From Limisoma sp963601185 (lineage in GTDB: Bacteria; Bacteroidota; Bacteroidia; Bacteroidales; Muribaculaceae): a DNA stretch of 64,000 bases. The notes under the pieces are model-generated. The model saw nothing but the letters and a program-made list of their open reading frames with translations, ran no database searches and had not been told where the DNA came from. The DNA is taken from contig CAVCEE010000010.1 of the NCBI GenBank assembly GCA_963601185.1, positions 1 to 64,000 on the forward strand, given 5' to 3'. The position numbers and the translations under genes were made by a program. Of this stretch, positions 15,743-24,454 are shown in pieces (position 1 is the first letter of the stretch; each line of letters begins with the position of its first letter).

Positions 15743-18220
15743 TTACTTAGCCAGTTTCAATACTGTATTGTCGTTGAACTTCAATACATATACGCCCTTT
15801 GCCATATCTGCTGCCGAGATTGTTGCCTTGCCGACAAATGCCTTCTCTGCAACTTTCTGACCTGCCAGGTTGTAGATTGCAACTGATGTCGCTTTCTGGC
15901 TTGTTACAACGATGTCGTCGCCTTCAACCTGTGCCTTTGTAGTCGTAGCAGCGAGGGTGCTTACGCCTGCTTCACTGCGTTGAGCCACATAGTAGCGTTT
16001 CGTCAATCCGTAGTGGTTGATATCGAAGTATGCTGAACGGAGGTCTACGCCCTCTGGCAGTGCGCTTACAGCCACTGTCATCACGCCGTTGTGGTCTTCT
16101 GCATCTGCCTCGTCAATCGTCACTGTATACCAGTCGTCAAGACCTTCACCTTCAATTTCTACAGTGTCGTCTCCTTCGGAATCCTTAAGGTCATAGCAAG
16201 AGTCAATCTTAAACTCTTTCTCGCCGCCGGCTACCGGTGCTTCAAACGAGTCCTCATCGGTCAGAAACCATGCGTAGGTTGCATCCCATGCTCCATAGAT
16301 ACCGGTTGCTGCACTTCCGTCGCTAAACGGAAGGGCTGTGATGTTGATTTCGCTGAGATTGCCTTCCGAGTCTGCAAGACGGATATAGGTCGGATATGAT
16401 TTGGTTACATCGCTATCAAACTGGGTGAAGAAGTCAAACGACTCGCCCGATGCCATCTCGCCGCCAAATGCAATAACGGCATTGTAGTCAATCATCACCG
16501 GAGCCTCAACCTCGAGTTCGCCCTGTGTCTGAGTAAACTTGAACTCTGCCAAAGGCACGCTCTCGCCGTCGTCAAAAATCGAAGACGGGAGGCAAGTGGC
16601 TTTTGCCATCTCCACATAACTCAATGTTTCTTCGTCCAACTTGTAGATTGTTGCCGTCAACTTGCTGGCGTCGGTAAACTTAGAGCCAGGCAGAATGCCT
16701 ACCCATGCGCTCGACACCACGAACGGTGCTTCTGGCTTCGGAACTACATATTCAAGACCGAGGCACTTGTAGGTATCGTCCATCAACTCTGACCATTCCG
16801 CATCGTGACCTTCACCTGCACCGAAAACATCATTCGAGTAGGCGATTTCTGCATCACCGCTTTCCTGACGTGGGGTGTCGTAGAACACTGGGTCGAAGTT
16901 AGTAACAACTCCCTCGTCGTCAACTATGTAGACTGCACCACCATATCTCACATAATCGTAGGCCGACACTGCTGCTGAAGTCTCTTTGCCCAAAGTAACC
17001 TTCAATGTCGGTGCGGCATACGAGCCATAGCCGTAGGCTGGGGCTACAAGGTCGTCGGTATCGGCAGTTACATCTCCTGCATCAGGGTTAGGGTCTGGAT
17101 ACGTCCATATTGCATTTTCATACAGTTCCGTAGCGTTGTTCCATACCAACGAAGTCTTGTAAGGAGCCAAACCGTAGTTGAGCCAGTTGCCAGCGGTATC
17201 GGTAAGTCCATAACCGTCCTTAGAGTAACCGATTTGGAACACGCTGCTCGGTGCAGTAACCGCTGCTTCTGGAGAAGGAGCGCCGACAAACACATCGTCG
17301 AGGATCATCGACTCGCCGTCGATACCTACATAGCGGAATGCAATCTTTACCGTCTTGCCGGCATAGTCCTCAAGGCTGATTGCCATAGGATAGTAACTGC
17401 GGATAAACGACATTGCATCGTCCCACAACTCATCCTCGGTAAACGTCTTTGCGTGTGGCAACACGTCCCAAATCTTGGTCCATGTAGCACCGTCGTCGGT
17501 CGACACCTGCACCTCAAGTATATTGTTTTCCGCTGTGAATTCGAATGTGTTCATATCAAGCAACGTAAATGACGGGCTGTAGTTAAGTTCGAAGCACAGA
17601 TAGTCGCCGGAACTTACTTTCGTCGCCGGAGTGATGAGCCACTCGTCCTGCGCCTCTGCCGGCTCAAATGTATCGTAGTCCATCACCGACACCTGGATGC
17701 GCTCTGCCGCATCTCCACTGTTGGCTGGAGTATATGTGTCACCGATTATACCTTCCCAAATCAAGGAAGTGCCGTCCTCCACGACTGTGTGTGCAGGGTC
17801 GGTCTTCGACACTTGCGACCAACCGTCAGGAACCCATCCGAGGCTCTCGCCGTCGTAACTTTCAAAGCCCTCATACAACGCAGCACCTTCAGTGTCGTCG
17901 GTGTACTCTTTTGCTACGCGGCTCTGCTGTATGCGCAATCCATTGTTCTTTAAACCGTCCTTTTGGAGCACCTTGTGGAGCAGTCCGTCAGTACCTTTCA
18001 CAAGGTTGATTTTCGCTCCGTTTTTCAAAGTTTTTGTCTTCACGACCTCTGCCTTTGTTGCGAGATTGGCTTTCAGTTTGTTCGCTGTGAGTTTGTCACT
18101 CTTTTTCACTGACATTGCAATGTTGCCCAATGGCTGACGCGCTACCGGTGAAACAACCGTTGTTGCCGCAGCAACACCTGCCGTCATCATCATTGCCGAA
18201 AATAGTAAAGATTTTCTCAT
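15743..18220 (-). CDS. T9SS-sorted surface protein with choice-of-anchor-like domain
   Basis: Secreted protein of 825 residues with a signal peptide (LLFSAMMMTAGVAAATTV). A region near 110-310 resembles the choice-of-anchor/MAM-like jelly roll found in T9SS cargo (YEGFESYDGESLGWVPDGW, QDEWLITPA, VKIAFRYVGIDGESMILDDV). The unnamed domain shared with the preceding paralog follows (GLAPYKTSLVWNN, AIWTYPDPNPD, APAYGYGSYAAP). Next come a BACON-like segment and a type A sorting tail (AIYNLAGQKVAEKAFVGKAT ... YVLKFNDNTVLKLAK). The jelly roll suggests carbohydrate or protein binding. No catalytic motif is visible. It has its own promoter and lies next to a SusC/SusD pair. Confidence 0.8.
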   Translation of the reverse strand: MRKSLLFSAMMMTAGVAAATTVVSPVARQPLGNIAMSVKKSDKLTANKLKANLATKAEVVKTKTLKNGAKINLVKGTDGLLHKVLQKDGLKNNGLRIQQSRVAKEYTDDTEGAALYEGFESYDGESLGWVPDGWSQVSKTDPAHTVVEDGTSLIWEGIIGDTYTPANSGDAAERIQVSVMDYDTFEPAEAQDEWLITPATKVSSGDYLCFELNYSPSFTLLDMNTFEFTAENNILEVQVSTDDGATWTKIWDVLPHAKTFTEDELWDDAMSFIRSYYPMAISLEDYAGKTVKIAFRYVGIDGESMILDDVFVGAPSPEAAVTAPSSVFQIGYSKDGYGLTDTAGNWLNYGLAPYKTSLVWNNATELYENAIWTYPDPNPDAGDVTADTDDLVAPAYGYGSYAAPTLKVTLGKETSAAVSAYDYVRYGGAVYIVDDEGVVTNFDPVFYDTPRQESGDAEIAYSNDVFGAGEGHDAEWSELMDDTYKCLGLEYVVPKPEAPFVVSSAWVGILPGSKFTDASKLTATIYKLDEETLSYVEMAKATCLPSSIFDDGESVPLAEFKFTQTQGELEVEAPVMIDYNAVIAFGGEMASGESFDFFTQFDSDVTKSYPTYIRLADSEGNLSEINITALPFSDGSAATGIYGAWDATYAWFLTDEDSFEAPVAGGEKEFKIDSCYDLKDSEGDDTVEIEGEGLDDWYTVTIDEADAEDHNGVMTVAVSALPEGVDLRSAYFDINHYGLTKRYYVAQRSEAGVSTLAATTTKAQVEGDDIVVTSQKATSVAIYNLAGQKVAEKAFVGKATISAADMAKGVYVLKFNDNTVLKLAK

Positions 18221-18246
18221 AACCTTATTGTTTTATAAATCTATCG

Positions 18247-18277
18247 CAAATTTAAACGTTTTTATAACAATTTGCAA
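18247..18277 (-). promoter_or_regulatory. promoter of the 825-residue T9SS cargo gene
   Basis: Minus strand TTG (18275-18277), 20 bp, TAAATTTG (18247-18254), 27 nt before the ATG at 18220. Confidence 0.7.
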
Positions 18278-18349
18278 GCAAAACCACTATTTTTTCAAAA
18301 TTTTTCTCCCCCTGACGCAAGTTTTTCCCCAAAAAATTCCGAGTAAAAA

Positions 18350-18375
18350 AAAGAGCGACCCAAAGGTCGCTCTTT
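18350..18375 (-). terminator. terminator of the susC/susD operon
   Basis: AAAGAGCGACC, 4-nt loop, GGTCGCTCTTT. This is a perfect 11-bp stem followed on the minus strand by a run of T. It lies 19 nt past the SusD stop. Confidence 0.93.
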
Positions 18376-18394
18376 CCTATTGTCGAGATTTTAT

Positions 18395-20113
18395 CTACTT
18401 AGAGTCTTTCCAAAGTGGATTCTGAGTAATAGCACCACTTGTCAATGAAATCTGATCTGTTGGGATAGGATAGAGATATTGACGTTTCTCAAAGACGCGA
18501 GTATGGTTGAATGAACCGTCCACATAGTCACCCTTCATATCAGGCTTAACTGTCGCTGCCGAAGCGTTTGCACCCAAGAGGATATTCGGGTGTTGCTCGC
18601 TGTCGAGAAGGTCAAGTTTGTGCCAACGGATAAGGTCCCAATAACGGAAATCGTTGTCCATAATCAACTCGCAACGACGGCAACGGCGAACCTCCCAAAT
18701 AAGGCTGCTTACACCCATATTGTTTGCAGGGTCGTTCATCGAAGTGAGCGATGCTACAGTCTGGTTAGGAAGACCTGCGCGTGCATACAGTTTGTTGAGT
18801 GTAAGGTCGAGGTCGGCATCTGTAAGTGTTCCGAGTTCAGCCTTTGCCTCAGCGTAGTTAAGGCATACAACAGCACCCCAATACAAAGGAGCAGTGGTGT
18901 AACTCTTGATTGTATTGATACGGTCGTCAAGTGGCAACGAAGTGTTGTCATATTTGCTTACGCCATAACCTGTAGATGAAGTCATTGCCATTGAGCCCTC
19001 ACGAGACCATGTCATATCCTGATAGTAAACAACAGGGTCTGTTGTTTCAGCAAGACGACCATCGCGAACTGCGAGGAGTTTTGCGATTGAATATTCGCCT
19101 GCTTCATTGTATTCAGGAAGATCTGAAGTATTCTCTGAAGTCAACGCTTTAGGCTTACCGTCCTTAAAGAGGTATGCATCAAATGCGTCCTTTGTAATAC
19201 CGCTAATCTTTGTTGAAGAAGCAGTGTAGGAAATCAATGAGTGCTTGAAATTATCCTTGTCGTAAGCCTTCATAAAGATGATTTCACCATTCTTCAAAGC
19301 GTCATCACGAACACTGTTGTAGAGAGCACGATAACTTGTGCCAATAGGATATTTCGAGATGAGTTGCTCTGATGCGCTTACACACTCTTGGAGATATTTG
19401 TTGGCACGAGTTTCATCGGCTGCATAACCGTTCTCTTCTGCTGTGCGGTATTTGCAGAATGTGCCTTCCCACAAGCAAATATCACTCTTCGCTGCCAAAG
19501 CGAGGTCTTTGCTCCACACTTGCTTGCCACTCTGAGTAGAGATGGTAGCAATTGCATAGTCAAGGTCGCGAAGCACCGAGTCCATAACCACGTCACGGCT
19601 TGTGCGCGGTCCATAGAGAAGACCTTCGTCTGTTACGTCAACCTTGTGGTCAACCCATGTTACATCACCATAGCGTTTCACCAAAGTGAAGAACTGGATT
19701 GCACGGTTCAAGCGAGCCTGTCCCTCAAAGTTGTTGCGCTTTTCAGCAGCAAGTGTTGAGTTGCGCACGCCTTCGATAATGGACATACAGTGACGGATAT
19801 TCTGGTATGGAGATGTATAGTTCGACGAAGATGACGGAACATTCTTGTTTGCCCACTCAGTGAATGAGTTTCCCGCCTGGTCGTCAGTAAGCGTCGTGAA
19901 ATAGAAATCGCCATAGCCATTACCGTTTCCGTAGCCAGAAAAGAAATTGTACATTGTATTGCACTCTTGCTCAACAAGCGACTCGTTGCTCCAGAACTCA
20001 GCCGAACTAACCTCGGAAGTCATAGGATAGCGGTTGTTGTCGAGAAAATCATCACAACTTGCGAGAGAAAGACCTGCAAGTGTGAAAATGCCTAATGCTA
20101 TCTTAGTTTTCAT
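18395..20113 (-). CDS. SusD/RagB-family nutrient-binding outer-membrane lipoprotein
   Basis: Surface lipoprotein of 572 residues that caps the SusC channel and binds the imported glycan or peptide. The lipobox LAGLSLASCDD lies at the N-terminus. SusD features follow: FWSNESLVEQECNTMYNFF, the TPR-like first half, the conserved NLAEAKAELG-like CLNYAEAKAELGTL, WEVRRCRRCELIMDNDFRYWDLIRW, and the C-terminal YLYPIPTDQISLTSGAITQNP. It is directly downstream of its SusC partner (20-bp gap) and ends at a strong terminator. No glycosidase or regulator is attached, so the substrate is unknown. Confidence 0.95.
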   Translation of the reverse strand: MKTKIALGIFTLAGLSLASCDDFLDNNRYPMTSEVSSAEFWSNESLVEQECNTMYNFFSGYGNGNGYGDFYFTTLTDDQAGNSFTEWANKNVPSSSSNYTSPYQNIRHCMSIIEGVRNSTLAAEKRNNFEGQARLNRAIQFFTLVKRYGDVTWVDHKVDVTDEGLLYGPRTSRDVVMDSVLRDLDYAIATISTQSGKQVWSKDLALAAKSDICLWEGTFCKYRTAEENGYAADETRANKYLQECVSASEQLISKYPIGTSYRALYNSVRDDALKNGEIIFMKAYDKDNFKHSLISYTASSTKISGITKDAFDAYLFKDGKPKALTSENTSDLPEYNEAGEYSIAKLLAVRDGRLAETTDPVVYYQDMTWSREGSMAMTSSTGYGVSKYDNTSLPLDDRINTIKSYTTAPLYWGAVVCLNYAEAKAELGTLTDADLDLTLNKLYARAGLPNQTVASLTSMNDPANNMGVSSLIWEVRRCRRCELIMDNDFRYWDLIRWHKLDLLDSEQHPNILLGANASAATVKPDMKGDYVDGSFNHTRVFEKRQYLYPIPTDQISLTSGAITQNPLWKDSK

Positions 20114-20133
20114 TGTTTCTTAAATTTAGAAAA

Positions 20134-23100
20134 TTAGAATGTTACTTGCAAACCAAATGAATATGTACGCATCATAGGATCTGTACGACCGAATGTACCG
20201 TTGCTATAAGAATTGGTAGTTTTCCAAGTACCACCGATTTCCGGGTCGATAGGATTCTTGCCAAGACCGCTGTAGAGCAAGCATGGGTTTTCAGCAGTAA
20301 AGTAGATACGTGCTTTCTGGATTAACGCTTTCTTTGTGATTTCCGAAGGAAGAGTGTAACCGATAGTCACTGTCTTCAAGCGGAGGTAAGCCATATTGAG
20401 CAAGTATTTTGATTGCGGATAGAAGTTGTAGCGACCTTGCAACAAACCGGAAACTGCACCAGTTCCTGCCATACCATCATACATACATGGGTAGTCGTTG
20501 TTTTGGTCGATTTCGTAACCAACGATGTTGCGGCTGTCGTCGAAGATCATCTTGTTGTAAGATGTCTGGTGTGAATATGTACCATCGGCACCACGTGCGA
20601 ATGGCATAGTAAATGCATTCACATACCACATGTCGCGCTTGCCTACACCCTGGAAGAACAAATCTACATCGATGCCTTTCCAAGCAGCACCTACGCGGAA
20701 TGAGTATTCGTAGCGTGGAGTAGAGTTACCGATTTTCTTCAAGTCACCATGGTTGCGTACTGTTCCTACAGGAATCAAGTTGTCGTTCTCGTCTTTCATA
20801 TTTGGATCACCACCGTTGATAACGCCATTGCCATCCAAATCCTTGAACTTGATGTCACCAGGACCATAAACGAATGTACCTTGTTCCAAACCTGTCTGGT
20901 CTGCTACACCATCAGCATAAATCCATGAACCGTCAGCATTCTTGCCCTTGAAGTCAGACTCCTCGAAGTAGCGGTCTGTCTCAAAGCCCCAGATTTCACC
21001 ATATTCCATTCCTGTATAGAATGAACTGATCAACTTATTAGGGTTGTTGTAGGCTGTAATCTTTGTTTTGCCATCATAGATGTTAGCACTTGCAAACACA
21101 TCAACATCGCCGAAGCGTTGATTCCAGCTGATACCCAATTCCCAGCCGCGAGTACGGAGAGAACCGCTGTTTCCATAAGGAGCGTCAGCACCAAGAGTAG
21201 CAGGAAGAGTCATACCTGGAGCAAGCATGTCCTTTGTATCGCGTTGGAACCAGTCGAACGTTACATTCAAGCGGTTGTTCAAGAAACCGAGATCAAGACC
21301 GATATCGGTTGTTGCGATGCGCTCCCAAGTCAATGCTGAAGATACCAACGACGGAGTTTTGAACATTGACAATTTTGTACCAGTCGAGTTCACCCAATAA
21401 GAGTCAGAGTCCGATTTCTTGGCAATTGCCTCAAGGAACATATAGTCACCGACTGCCTCGTTACCAATGTGACCGTAAGATGCACGCAATTTAGCGTTGC
21501 TCACATAGCGTTTTGCATTTTCGAAGAATGCTTCTTCAGAGAAACGGTAACCTACAGATGCAGATGGGAAGAATGCCCATTGGTCATTTGCAGGGAACGA
21601 TGACGAACCGTCATAACGTCCGTTGAGTTCCAACAAGTAGATTCCCTTGTAGTCGTAGTTGATACGACCGAAGAAACCTGCAGTTGCGTGCTTTGTAATC
21701 GTGTTGTTGATTACCATACTTGTGCCGTCAGCACCGCCAGTTGCCAAACCGAGGTAAGGTTTGTCGTTGTCGGAAAGCACGTTTTTGCGAGCAGAGAAGT
21801 AGTTGTAGTATTTGCGGTCTGCACTACCACCGACCATAACCTTGAAGTGGTTGTTTTCTGCTACGTCAAAGTCATAAGTTGCATAGGCATTGACTGTCCA
21901 TACATTCTGGCGAGTGTTCTCCTGTTGAGCATAGGTAGAACTTTGAGTTACCATATATGTCGGAGCAGTTGTTGCATTTGACCACTGGTTCCATCCGTAG
22001 ATAGGAAGGTATGACTTACGAGTGTTGATGTCTTGCATATCGTACGTGAAGTCAGCATGAATAGTCAAGCCCTTGACTGGGTTTGCTTCCATCCAACCTT
22101 GCAAACGAGTATTGCGTGCTATATCTTCATGTTCACCACTCTGCTTGCGGTCGGCGATTGCCTGATAATCGTAGTAGTTGCCATCGGCTGCCTTACGATA
22201 TCCGTAAGGGCCAAAGTAAGAACCCCAACGCCAAACATACGTGTAACCACCACGCCCCCACATATTTTCGCCTTCATAGTCCTTTTGTGAGTAGTTAACT
22301 TGTGCACCTGCCCTCAACCAAGAGAAAATCTGTGTTGAAATGTTAGCACTTGCGTTGTAACGTTTAACAGAGTTGTCGGTAAAGGTCATCAAGCCTTCGC
22401 GTTTGTCATAGCCGAACGAAACACGGTATGTTGTGTTGCCCGAACTACCGTCCAAACTTACATTGTGCTTCTGCGACGGTGCATTGTTGCGGAAGAGGAT
22501 GTTCTTCACATCCCAGTCAGCATAGTACATTGTTGCACCAGTTGTAGGATCTTGATAGTAGTCACCAACATTGTTCCAGTCTTGGAACGCTGTCATTTCG
22601 CTATAGCCTTTCTTCTTGCCGCCATTCTGGTTGTACCATGCCTGTGCATAAGGGAGCATCTTGTCGAGGTACATACCGAACAATTCAGGGTCAGCACCCT
22701 TACGGTAGTTGGTTTGGAGAAGTGCTTCAATCTGTTCTGGAACTGAGCCGTAGTCTGGAAGGACTGTAGCGCTGCTCCAACCGAAGTTGTTAGAGTATTT
22801 CACCGATACCTTATCACCCTTCTTACCAGTCTTTGTAGTAATCAATACAACACCGAATGCCGCGCGTGTACCATAGACTGCTGTTGACGCTGCATCTTTC
22901 AATACAGAGATTTCAGCGATATCGTCTGGGTTGACAAAAGTAATGTCGTCGGTAGGCACGCCATCGACAACGATAAGTGGGTTAGAAGTCTGTCCGTTTG
23001 ACAGAGTACCTGTACCACGGATTTTGATTGATGCTGTTGAGTTGATTGCACCGCTGCTTGTTGTGACTGTCAAACCTGGCACCGCACCTTGAAGTGCTTT

Positions 23101-23586
23101 AGTCACATCGCCCACTGGACGAGCTTCCATCGATTTTGCCACGTCCACTGTCGAGACAGCGCCGGTGAGGTTGGCACGCTTCTGAGTACCGAAACCTACG
23201 ACTACGACTTCGTCGAGAAGTGCATTGTCCTCAGCCAACTTGACATTCATCGTCGAAGCGGCTTTCAACGTCTGGGTTTGATAGCCCAGATAGGAAATCG
23301 TGATTGTAGATCCTGGAGCTACCTTCAGCGAAAATTTTCCGTCCAAGTCAGTAACCACACCCCGGTTAGTACCTTTTTCCATGACATTGGCACCGATAAT
23401 CGGCTCGCCATTGGCATCCTTGACTGTACCAGAAATGGTCTGAGTTGCTTTCTGAGCGGATACAACTTGCGGAGCGGGGGCGGCGTTAGCCTCATATCCC
23501 GCACTGCCTAGCAAACACATTGCGACTGCAGCAGCCGCAACTAATTTACATGAAGTAAATTTTTTTCGTTCAGCAAATTTGTCCAT
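20134..23586 (-). CDS. SusC/RagA-family TonB-dependent outer-membrane transporter
   Basis: TonB-linked beta-barrel of 1150 residues importing oligomers into the periplasm. Order of parts: signal peptide ending near ANAAPA; carboxypeptidase-regulatory-like domain near 48-125 (ISGTVKDANGEPIIGANVME); TonB box LLDEVVVVGFGTQKR; plug domain with IRGTGTLSNGQTSNPLIVVDG; and a barrel ending in MRTYSFGLQVTF. No STN domain precedes it, so it is not wired to an anti-sigma factor. It has a strong promoter with a leader of about 115 nt. The partner SusD follows. The operon lacks catabolic genes, unlike the fructan locus at 46-62 kb. Confidence 0.96.
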   Translation of the reverse strand: MDKFAERKKFTSCKLVAAAAVAMCLLGSAGYEANAAPAPQVVSAQKATQTISGTVKDANGEPIIGANVMEKGTNRGVVTDLDGKFSLKVAPGSTITISYLGYQTQTLKAASTMNVKLAEDNALLDEVVVVGFGTQKRANLTGAVSTVDVAKSMEARPVGDVTKALQGAVPGLTVTTSSGAINSTASIKIRGTGTLSNGQTSNPLIVVDGVPTDDITFVNPDDIAEISVLKDAASTAVYGTRAAFGVVLITTKTGKKGDKVSVKYSNNFGWSSATVLPDYGSVPEQIEALLQTNYRKGADPELFGMYLDKMLPYAQAWYNQNGGKKKGYSEMTAFQDWNNVGDYYQDPTTGATMYYADWDVKNILFRNNAPSQKHNVSLDGSSGNTTYRVSFGYDKREGLMTFTDNSVKRYNASANISTQIFSWLRAGAQVNYSQKDYEGENMWGRGGYTYVWRWGSYFGPYGYRKAADGNYYDYQAIADRKQSGEHEDIARNTRLQGWMEANPVKGLTIHADFTYDMQDINTRKSYLPIYGWNQWSNATTAPTYMVTQSSTYAQQENTRQNVWTVNAYATYDFDVAENNHFKVMVGGSADRKYYNYFSARKNVLSDNDKPYLGLATGGADGTSMVINNTITKHATAGFFGRINYDYKGIYLLELNGRYDGSSSFPANDQWAFFPSASVGYRFSEEAFFENAKRYVSNAKLRASYGHIGNEAVGDYMFLEAIAKKSDSDSYWVNSTGTKLSMFKTPSLVSSALTWERIATTDIGLDLGFLNNRLNVTFDWFQRDTKDMLAPGMTLPATLGADAPYGNSGSLRTRGWELGISWNQRFGDVDVFASANIYDGKTKITAYNNPNKLISSFYTGMEYGEIWGFETDRYFEESDFKGKNADGSWIYADGVADQTGLEQGTFVYGPGDIKFKDLDGNGVINGGDPNMKDENDNLIPVGTVRNHGDLKKIGNSTPRYEYSFRVGAAWKGIDVDLFFQGVGKRDMWYVNAFTMPFARGADGTYSHQTSYNKMIFDDSRNIVGYEIDQNNDYPCMYDGMAGTGAVSGLLQGRYNFYPQSKYLLNMAYLRLKTVTIGYTLPSEITKKALIQKARIYFTAENPCLLYSGLGKNPIDPEIGGTWKTTNSYSNGTFGRTDPMMRTYSFGLQVTF

Positions 23587-23702
23587 ACTTGATTCAGATT
23601 AAACATAGTTTTATATTAGTGTCTCTCATTTTGAGTCGACTTTTGTAAGACAGACGCCGCATCCCGGCTTTCATTCGGGCATACTCCGTACCATCTTGGT
23701 TA

Positions 23703-23733
23703 CAAACATAGGCAGTTTTTTCATAAAAAGCAA
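23703..23733 (-). promoter_or_regulatory. promoter of the orphan susC/susD operon
   Basis: Minus strand TTG (23731-23733), 20 bp, TATGTTTG (23703-23710). A full -33/-7 pair suggests constitutive or only lightly regulated expression, in contrast to the fructan susC promoter. Confidence 0.75.
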
Positions 23734-24110
23734 GAATTGTAATTATTTTTTTACGTTTCAATGCCCATTTTTTTAAAATTATCAAAGAAATCTACTTGTA
23801 TAATTCTATTGTATAATATTGCTTAACAAGCATGTTTTACAACATACTTTACTATTTGTCAGCATATTTCAATATTTCAAATCGCCTTGCAATATAACAC
23901 TAAAATACACCACCAAAAAGCAAGAAAAACACCGCATTTTAACCAATTTTTCAACACATGTCAGCCTATCTAATTTTCTGTATTGTGTTAACAAATCCAA
24001 AACAATGAAACCGACATTTAATCGTTGTTCCACTTTTTACGACAAAGCAACACTTTTTCAGAATTCACATTTTTTTACACTACTTATTGATATAAGAGAT
24101 TGCTCCCTCG
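23734..24110. other. AT-rich intergenic stretch without recognisable features
   Basis: About 375 very AT-rich bases between the SusC promoter and the palindromic element before the DEAD-box helicase. No gene, RNA structure or convincing promoter was seen. Confidence 0.6.
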
Positions 24111-24156
24111 CCAGCATCGCGCCGGCTGATGCTGGCGGCACCCACTACGGGGTGCA
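24111..24156. repeat. palindromic intergenic element, copy A
   Basis: CCAGCATC and GATGCTGG (24111-24118, 24128-24135) form an 8-bp stem. This is followed directly by the segment GGCGGCACCCACTACG..GGTGCA (24134-24156). The reverse complement of that second segment recurs at about 41757-41778 with one base change, so this is a dispersed REP-like repeat. Confidence 0.6.
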
Positions 24157-24177
24157 GGAGAGGTGACCGCCCTGTAA

Positions 24178-24401
24178 GCGGCGGTTCGGAAGAGCAAAAT
24201 TCAAGCAAGCTTGTTTTGCTCTTCTCTCACCTTGCACTATCTTTGGATAAGATAGGCGGCGGTTCGGAAGAGCAAAATTCAAGCAAGCTTGTTTTGCTCT
24301 TCTCTCACCTTGCACTATCTTTGGATAAGATAGGCGGCGGTTCGGAAGAGCAAAATTCAAGCAAGCTTGTTTTGCTCTTCTCTCACCTTGCACTATCTTT
24401 G
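24178..24401 (+). repeat. 78-bp tandem repeat, 3 copies, each a promoter plus hairpin
   Basis: Units start at 24178, 24256 and 24334. The third stops matching after 68 bp. Copies appear identical. Each unit contains GAAGAGCAAAA and TTTTGCTCTTC, an 11-bp perfect inverted repeat with a 14-nt middle that itself can fold (CAAGC..GCTTG). Overlapping the right arm is a full promoter, TTTTG-N19-TATCTTTG. The array ends 53 bp before the DEAD-box helicase start. The period is 26 codons, so long reading frames run through it on both strands, but they look accidental. Confidence 0.9.
24370..24401 (+). promoter_or_regulatory. proximal promoter of the DEAD-box helicase operon
   Basis: TTTTG (24370-24374), 19 bp, TATCTTTG (24394-24401). 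Equivalent promoters in the upstream units are at 24214-24245 and 24292-24323. All three point at the helicase. Confidence 0.85.
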
Positions 24402-24454
24402 CAGTAAATTTGGGGCAGAGTGCGCTGAATGAAAACAAGAAAACGATTTATTAG

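Noticed and set aside
24178..24401. CRISPR-like array
   Set aside because: Units are contiguous 78-mers with no unique spacers, each holding a promoter, and no cas genes are nearby.
24129..24438. Long overlapping reading frames on both strands through the 78-bp repeat array
   Set aside because: The period is a multiple of three, so open frames are automatic. The predicted proteins are just repeats of one 26-residue unit, and promoters lie inside.
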